Of a stretch of DNA of 64,000 nt, positions 59,214 to 64,000 are shown piece by piece. Origin of the DNA: Asterias amurensis (lineage: Eukaryota; Echinodermata; Asteroidea; Forcipulatida; Asteriidae); assembly GCF_032118995.1 (NCBI RefSeq), contig NC_092668.1, positions 14,611,501 through 14,675,500 of the forward strand, in the 5' to 3' direction. The position numbers and the translations under genes are program-made. The notes beneath the pieces are model-generated. The model searched no databases, had not been told where the DNA came from, and saw only the letters and a list, made by a program, of their open reading frames with translations. Position 1 is the first letter of the stretch. Each line of letters starts with the position of its first letter.

Positions 59214-62200
59214 CTGGTTAACAAGAAGAAAAACACAAAATCAATGAATTCCACCAAATAAACTGATTTCCTTTTCACAACTAACAAGCAAGGCCCAATT
59301 TCTCCAAACTGCTAAAGTAGAAAAAAGTTGCTAAGCGCAATAAAATTTTGCTTACACGAATAAGGTTACCAGCCAAACCGTGGCATATGTACAATTTGAG
59401 AGTGGAATCCTGATAATTTCTGCTTAGAAAGGCCACCTGAATTTGTATCATCCTAAGGGTGCTATGAAGGTGAATACCATTTTATCTTTGGGATGCACAG
59501 AGAATTCTAGGTCTTGACTTTCAGCTTTGAGAGGGGCAAAGCCATTATCATTTTGGAATTTTTTGAGTCTACTGGGAACTATTAAAGGGGCACCAAGGCC
59601 AAGATCAGGGCAACTTGGGCCTGGTAGATGCCCATCATTTAATACCACAGCAGATGATATTAAACAGACCATTAGTAGGAGGGTTAAATGACATTACTGC
59701 TCACCAATTCAAAGCCTTTCAGTCCTGCTTCCTTCCCGTGGGTCACAATTTGATTCAAAATGGCCGCCTTTACTCCCTGTAAAACCAAAGAAAGAAGAAG
59801 ACCATTATTCCTCCATCATCAACAGACTCCTTATACACTTTGCTTCCTAAAGAAATCCTTTTCATGTTACCCGTGCAGGATTATTTTCAGTCAGAAATTT
59901 TTTCCTACCGCCTGCCCACCAACACACAGGAACTCAAATGGGATACCAGTTTTATAAACCCACCGCTTTGTGTTACATAAGAGTTCTGCTAGTCTATGTA
60001 TCCTCCGAAACTAACTAGGACAGACATACAGTATCTATAATTTACAAATCAACCACCCTAAAAGGAGGCTTGGTGGAAGAAACAGTCTGGCACCATTCTA
60101 CATGGTTAGAATAATCACTGATAGCGAGACAGGGTGACAGACCCAAGTGGATTGTTACCTTGAGTTTGCAGAGTTCTTTGAAGGATCCACTCAGATTATT
60201 TTTGCTGGCGTATTTCTTGAGTTCCTCCTCATCTGGAACGATGATCGCGACAAGACAAGACTAAAAAACAAAACAGAAAAACAAACATAAGTAAGGATCA
60301 TCCACAGGGTACTGAATTCCATGTTCAAAATCTCCCTTTTTCCTGCAGTTATTGTGAAATCTCAATTCTAGACCTTTGTCCTTTTGTTGTACAAATGTAG
60401 GTTTATACAGATAAACAGGCTGTCGCCCACAGGGTACTGGAAATCATGCTCCAAATCACCCTTAATGTTTAACAGAGCTTTGGAAGGTACCGAGTATACG
60501 GTGCTAAATACACATCGGTGTGAGGGTCAAAACAAATTATAATGCTTATCTCAACAACAAAAATTAGGTTGAAATGCATGGTTAAACTTTCTTAATACCG
60601 TTGTGAAGTCGCCAATGAAAGTCCAATGTGAATGTACATCAACGCTCTTACTTCTTCTACTCCTATTAACTACTTAGCAAAGTCCGTAGGTTAGGATATG
60701 AATGCCAGGGAACAATTATAGTTTAGCGTCTTGCTCAAGGATACAAGTGGCAGGACCGAGATTCGATCCTACATTGGGAGAACTCAGCCAGCCCAACTTA
60801 AATTCAGTGCGCTACGTCGCTCGATCCTGACACCCTGCACCATACCTTTAAGCTGTCTCCGAAGATGAATGCCTGTGCCACTAGAGGGAGCTGTGTATAA
60901 ACGCTCTCCAGTCTCTCAGGTGCAACGTACTCTCCTTGGGACAACTTGAAGATGTGTTTCTTACGGTCGATAATTTTCAGCGTTCCATTCTACGGAAAAA
61001 AATGGAATAATGCAGCACATTTTATTTCACATTTATAGAATGAAAGGGGATTGGATTCGGTCAGTGGTTTCTTTCCCTACTCTTCACCTCTGTGGACCCA
61101 GGTTCGAATCCCACCTCAGACCGGAGACTTGCATGTAGATTGGATTGTCAGCCCCTATCTGAATGCGTGGGGGTTTTCCTCCCGTCTGAACATTTTTTCT
61201 TGTTTCCTTTCCATCCTGTTACGGCGGTAATTAGACCGTTTGATGTGTTATAAAATCAAATTAAAATAAATTAAAAACACAAAGAATTTGAACCTTTGAA
61301 ATTACAAATCTTTCTAAAGGCATCCTAATAACATAAGCAATCCACACTGTAGTCTTATATCACCATGGTCAAGTAGTTAGACTGTTGGTCTTTAGGTTCA
61401 GGGTTCAAATCTGGCCAATCGAATTCCTCCAGTATCAATTTCTCAAGAGTCATCAGGTTTCTTACCGGTAGCCACTCTCCAACATCCCCAGAGTGCAGCC
61501 ATCCATCTTCATCAATCGCTTCCTTTGTCTTCTCTGGTTGTTTCAGATAACCCTTAAATAAGATTGGACCTTTGAAGCAAACCTGAGGAACAAAAAGAAA
61601 TCAAATTAGAAAAGCTCTAGAGACCTTACCTCCTTGAACTTTTCTCCCGGATACAATGCTGCCAATGTCTTGTCATGTTTCTTGTATCCCTTAACAGTAA
61701 TGAATGCCAACAGTCATTGCACCCCAAAGGAACCAGACTGTCTCTCGATGGATGATATGGATTGCCAACATAAGGATCCCTCAAGCACTACTTAAGCAGC
61801 AATACCACTGGCATTCAGGCTTTCCCCTGAAGACGAGCAGAGTATACTGTTCAAACATCGAGATCAAACCAGCTCTTTTCAGAGCCAACACTCCCTAAAA
61901 AGTAGATAAATTACATTTCTGTACGCGCAAGTTTACTAGATTATTTATAATTTATTCTTAGACTTAGGCCATATCCGAATTGGCTGCTACGGCTAGGGCT
62001 GTTGCTAAGGGTGTTGCTAAGGACGTCCTATACCTCAACGCATGATGAAGCTGAAATCTAGCTGTAGCCGTAGCTTTAGCCGCCAACTCGGATACAGCCC
62101 GTCTCTCATTGCAGCCTCCATGATCTACATGTTACGACTCACCTCTCCCTTATTGTTTTCTGCAAAGTAGTTCATGTCGGGTACGTCAGCCAGTTTGATC

Positions 62201-63979
62201 ATGCAGGATGGAATGGGCGCACCAACGTGCCCAGCCGATGCGTCTCCCGGTGCAGTCAGAGTTGCACAAGCCGTACATTCTGTCTGTCCGTAACCCTCAG
62301 ATACCTTCAAAAAATGAATCAAACAATAAGGGACAGTGTCTTCAATGGATGTTTAAAATCGGCAGGGTCTTGTCATTAACTAAAGGAACAAGCTTTAAAA
62401 AGTTTGTACTTTGTAAGGCAATGAATCAACAAGAACAACACGATTTGTTTAATTCTTTGAGATATTCTAGTCCGATAACTTGGCCAACTTACAACGCATC
62501 CGAAAGCAACTCGAAGGAACATAATGACGTCCGTTGACAGTGGGGCACTTCCTGTAATGATCCATCTCACGTTGCCACCGAGCAAAGCCTGGGAGAAAAA
62601 CCAGTTCACCAAATAATGTCATGAATGTCAATCTCTCTCAATCATCTAAATCTTAAACACATGATGCCCAAAGACGTCTACAAAAAAGAGCCTGGTTCTT
62701 ATTTCTTGTGAATGCGATATGAATTTTGACGTCACAAATTTGCAACAAAAAGTTTGTAACAGTCCTGCGAAACACAACAGCCTTGTGATGGCAAAATTCA
62801 CTTCGCATTCGCAGAAAGTATGAACCGGGCTTTATTCCCCAGAATTTATGGGATTTAACTGGGCTTTTATATCACAGGTTATTCTAGTTGGTAAGCGAGT
62901 AGTTTACAACAACCATTTAATTTACCTGGATTTTGTTGAATATCAGCTTATCCCACATTGAGTTATTTCTGATGATACCACTGAAAAGAAGAAAACAAAT
63001 CCATACTTTAATACATGAACAAGTCGAGGTACCAAACTGCACTTCTCCTATAGACATGATAGAGCGAAGGACGCAGCTATGTGTTCAAGCCGATTAAATA
63101 ATTATAACAAGAAAATCTTAAAATCTATTTCAATAAATACACTATAAATACCTTTCAACCTCCGCTTTCTTTTTGTTGAATGCAAAATTGAAAAGAGCTC
63201 TCTTAATCCAGCTGCCACTGTTGACGGACGTCAAAACCTAAGACAGAGAAAAAGCACAGAATTATTTGTAATTGTGTTCTCCAGGTCTCTCATAACCTTT
63301 TTGCCACAAGTAACTTTGAAATGTAATCCTTATGTAATTCGCAAAAAATAGTTAATGGCCTGACGTTTCGACCCTAGCAGAGTCTTTCTCGAAGGCTAAA
63401 TGATGGGATTAGCCTTCGAGAAAGACTCTGCTAGGGTCGAAACGTCAGGCCATTAACTATTTTTTGCATTTATACTCTCGGTCCATTTGGTTGGTAAGTT
63501 GTTTGCAACAGCTAATTCTATTTTCTACTTATGTAATTCAGAAGGCTTTTTCAAACACAATATCAACCTCTACCCTTGCATACCCCTGGTTGAAGAGAAG
63601 CAATTATTGTGAAGCATCTTGCTCAACCACGCAAGAGTCACGACAGGATTCGGACCCACACTCTGATGACTTAACCATCAGAACTTGAATTCCATGCTCT
63701 TAACCACTCAGTCATGACACACAACCAGTATTAACTATGCGATTTTGCAATTTTTGTAACACCTTCACTCAAAACGTTTTTTTTAGGGTCAGTGTATCTG
63801 ACCTTGGTGTCGAACTAAGACTAAACACTGGAGTATTAACTGACCTTGTCGTATATTCTATTGAGGAGGCGGGGTACCGATGGGAAGACGGTGGGCTTCA
63901 AGGCCTGAACGTCATCCAAGAGTTTCTTAATATCTCCTTGGAAGAATCCAATGCGAGCTCCTTGCTGCATCAGACAGTA
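59079..63979 (-). CDS. ACSL5: Long-chain acyl-CoA synthetase, C-terminal half (10 exons, partial)
   Basis: Activates long-chain fatty acids to acyl-CoA with ATP and CoA, normally at ER or outer mitochondrial membranes. Ten minus-strand exons join in one frame: 63845-63979, 63152-63237, 62926-62980, 62493-62588, 62143-62304, 61466-61582, 60846-60989, 60159-60260, 59705-59776, 59079-59213, giving 1,104 bp (367 aa plus TGA). All have AG acceptors and GT donors where inside the window. Seen in order: [53 protein letters not shown], the fatty-acyl-CoA synthetase signature ([11 protein letters not shown], then [13 protein letters not shown]), QGEYVAPE, and NGLLTPT near the end. The length fits the last half of a roughly 700-aa family member; the ATP-binding TSGTTG loop and N-terminus lie beyond 64,000. 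[14 protein letters not shown] and GYLKQPEKT look nearer human ACSL5 than ACSL1, but invertebrates usually have one ACSL1/5/6 orthologue, so the paralogue number is not meaningful. No disabling change is seen. Confidence 0.95.
59290..59445. mobile_element. MITE fragment in ACSL intron (GGCCCAATT family)
   Basis: Left end AAGGCCCAATTTCTCCAAAC with TGCTAAG words inside and TTTCTGCTTAGAAAGG at the right. A decayed member of the family at 2,263-2,443. Confidence 0.6.
59705..59776 (-). CDS. ACSL5: ACSL exon (24 codons)
   Basis: Encodes [19 protein letters not shown] then KGFEL, matching the conserved stretch before the C-terminal NGLLTPT motif. Acceptor ttttacag, donor gtgagc. Confidence 0.93.
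60159..60260 (-). CDS. ACSL5: ACSL exon (34 codons)
   Basis: Encodes [18 protein letters not shown] to FKELCKLK, matching the family's (L/I)VGVVVPD region. Acceptor gttttttag, donor gtaaca. Confidence 0.94.
60722..60838 (-). mobile_element. tRNA-derived SINE fragment in ACSL intron
   Basis: Minus strand has GACGTAGCGCACTGAA (box A-like), GGATCGAATCT (box B-like) and the body word CCTTGAGCAAGACGCT. Confidence 0.6.
60846..60989 (-). CDS. ACSL5: ACSL exon with DRKKHIFKL motif (48 codons)
   Basis: Encodes [16 protein letters not shown], then [15 protein letters not shown] and on to GDSLK. This completes the fatty-acyl-CoA synthetase signature and contains the C-terminal-domain lysine region. 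Acceptor ccgtag has a weak pyrimidine tract; donor gtatgg. Confidence 0.95.
61060..61215 (+). mobile_element. tRNA-derived SINE fragment in ACSL intron
   Basis: GGTTCGAATCCCACC is a good box B. It is followed by GACTTGCATGTAGATTGG and GTGGGGGTTTTCCTCC, body words I recall from abundant echinoderm SINEs. Confidence 0.55.
61365..61425 (+). mobile_element. tRNA-like SINE piece in ACSL intron
   Basis: TGGTCAAGTAGTTAGA (box A-like) and GGGTTCAAATC (box B) stand at tRNA spacing. The acceptor stem is absent. Confidence 0.45.
61466..61582 (-). CDS. ACSL5: ACSL exon with GWLHSGD motif (39 codons)
   Basis: Encodes [19 protein letters not shown], then [16 protein letters not shown]. The hinge motif is usually GWLHTGD; here Ser replaces Thr, a conservative change. 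Acceptor ttcctcag, donor gtaaga. Confidence 0.95.
61967..62100. mobile_element. MITE with GGGCTGTATCCGA ends in ACSL intron
   Basis: About 134 bp. Left GGCCATATCCGAATTGGC with GCTACGGCTA, right the inverse of GGGCTGTATCCGAGTTGGCG with GCTAAAGCTACGG. Non-coding, in the intron next to the YGQTEC exon. Confidence 0.75.
62143..62304 (-). CDS. ACSL5: ACSL exon with YGQTEC motif (54 codons)
   Basis: Begins [17 protein letters not shown], the A5-type adenylation motif, and ends [12 protein letters not shown]. Phase 0 at both ends, acceptor tttttgaag, donor gtgagt. Confidence 0.95.
62493..62588 (-). CDS. ACSL5: ACSL exon (32 codons)
   Basis: Encodes [18 protein letters not shown] and on to RVAFGCV. 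This holds the adenylate-forming TGSAPLS motif that precedes the YGQTE motif. Phase 0 at both ends, donor gtaagt. Confidence 0.94.
62687..62836. mobile_element. MITE with AGCCTGGTTC/GAACCGGGCT ends in ACSL intron
   Basis: About 150 bp. Both ends hold GAATGCGA and ATTTTGACGTCAC- or AAAATTCACTTC-type words in inverse order, giving TIRs of about 45 bp with mismatches. Confidence 0.72.
62926..62980 (-). CDS. ACSL5: ACSL exon (55 bp)
   Basis: Encodes the rest of the split Ser, then [18 protein letters not shown], matching the family's GIIRNNSLWD region. Acceptor ttcttttcag, donor gtaaat. Confidence 0.92.
63152..63237 (-). CDS. ACSL5: ACSL exon (28 codons plus 2 nt)
   Basis: Starts [10 protein letters not shown] and ends KKKAEVE plus two bases (AG) that join the first T of the next exon to make Ser. 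This linker is the least conserved part of the family. Acceptor tgtcttag, donor gtattt. Confidence 0.9.
63341..63467. repeat. Perfect 59-bp inverted repeat in ACSL intron
   Basis: Two arms (63,341-63,399 and 63,409-63,467) are exact reverse complements around a 9-nt spacer ATGATGGGA. The arms contain GGGTCGAAACGTCAGGCC. No mismatch is seen, so it is young or kept by repair; it can fold as a long hairpin in RNA. Confidence 0.95.
63571..63720 (-). mobile_element. tRNA-Leu/Ser-type SINE in ACSL intron
   Basis: Minus strand: box A TGACTGAGTGGTTAAGAG, box B GGGTCCGAATCC, then body words GGTTGAGCAAGATGCTTC and AATTGCTTCTCTTC. The same body occurs at 58,060-58,220. Confidence 0.72.
63845..63979 (-). 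CDS. ACSL5: ACSL exon (first in window, 45 codons)
   Basis: Phase 0 at both ends. Encodes from YCLMQQGAR through GFFQGDI to [11 protein letters not shown], the gate-region segment of acyl-CoA synthetases. Acceptor follows a pyrimidine-rich ttctttgacag; donor gtcagt. Earlier exons are outside the window. Confidence 0.93.
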
Positions 63980-64000
63980 CTGTCAAAGAATAAAACAAAA

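Noticed and set aside
1-64000. Retroviral, LTR or Polinton-type elements
   Set aside because: I looked for paired long terminal repeats and for capsid, integrase or polymerase motifs and recognised none. Only a short LINE tail is seen.

Overview
This is eukaryotic, largely non-coding DNA with one recognisable host gene. Introns with GT/AG borders and many short inverted-repeat transposons of types I recall from echinoderm genomes (ends like GGGCCCAATTTCATAGAG, TTAA-AGGCACTGGACACTATTGG, GCTATGTCAGATTT) suggest an echinoderm, probably a sea star. That assignment rests on memory of repeat families, not on a search.

Layout. Positions 1-56,400 are a young complex segmental duplication. A unit of about 15 kb occurs three times: copy A (2,172-17,434) lies inverted, copies B (24,421-40,070) and C (42,519 to about 56,230) lie on the plus strand. 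A and B with their flanking minisatellites form a giant imperfect palindrome with arms of about 17-20 kb around a 3-kb unique spacer (20,010-23,045). B and C are tandem with a period of about 18.1 kb. The links between units are minisatellite arrays: an 80-bp family (alpha) and a related family of about 70 bp (beta). Their long open frames are products of a stop-poor repeat unit, not genes.

Each unit holds the same ordered modules: an exon-like module E on one strand; two promoter/first-exon modules (F, F') and two acceptor-bordered modules (exon 2, exon 2') on the other strand; a 2.4-3.7 kb tandem array of splice-acceptor-like repeats between F' and exon 2'; a relic tRNA-Arg-like sequence; a short tandem repeat in the exon-2 region; and a cluster of TTAA-bordered MITEs. 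The spacer carries diverged versions of E and of a two-way promoter, so it may be close to the ancestral locus. I recognise no protein in these modules. Stops in all frames of E point to non-coding or very short-peptide transcripts. CTCF-like motifs (core AGAGGGCGC) sit beside the promoter modules.

Positions 56,400-59,000 are ordinary intergenic or 3'-flanking sequence with MITE and SINE fragments. From 59,079 to the right edge lies the C-terminal half of a long-chain acyl-CoA synthetase gene (ACSL1/5/6 clade) on the minus strand: ten exons, 367 codons plus stop, in one continuous frame with clean splice sites. Its introns carry MITEs, tRNA-derived SINE fragments and a perfect 59-bp inverted repeat. 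The N-terminal half lies beyond position 64,000.
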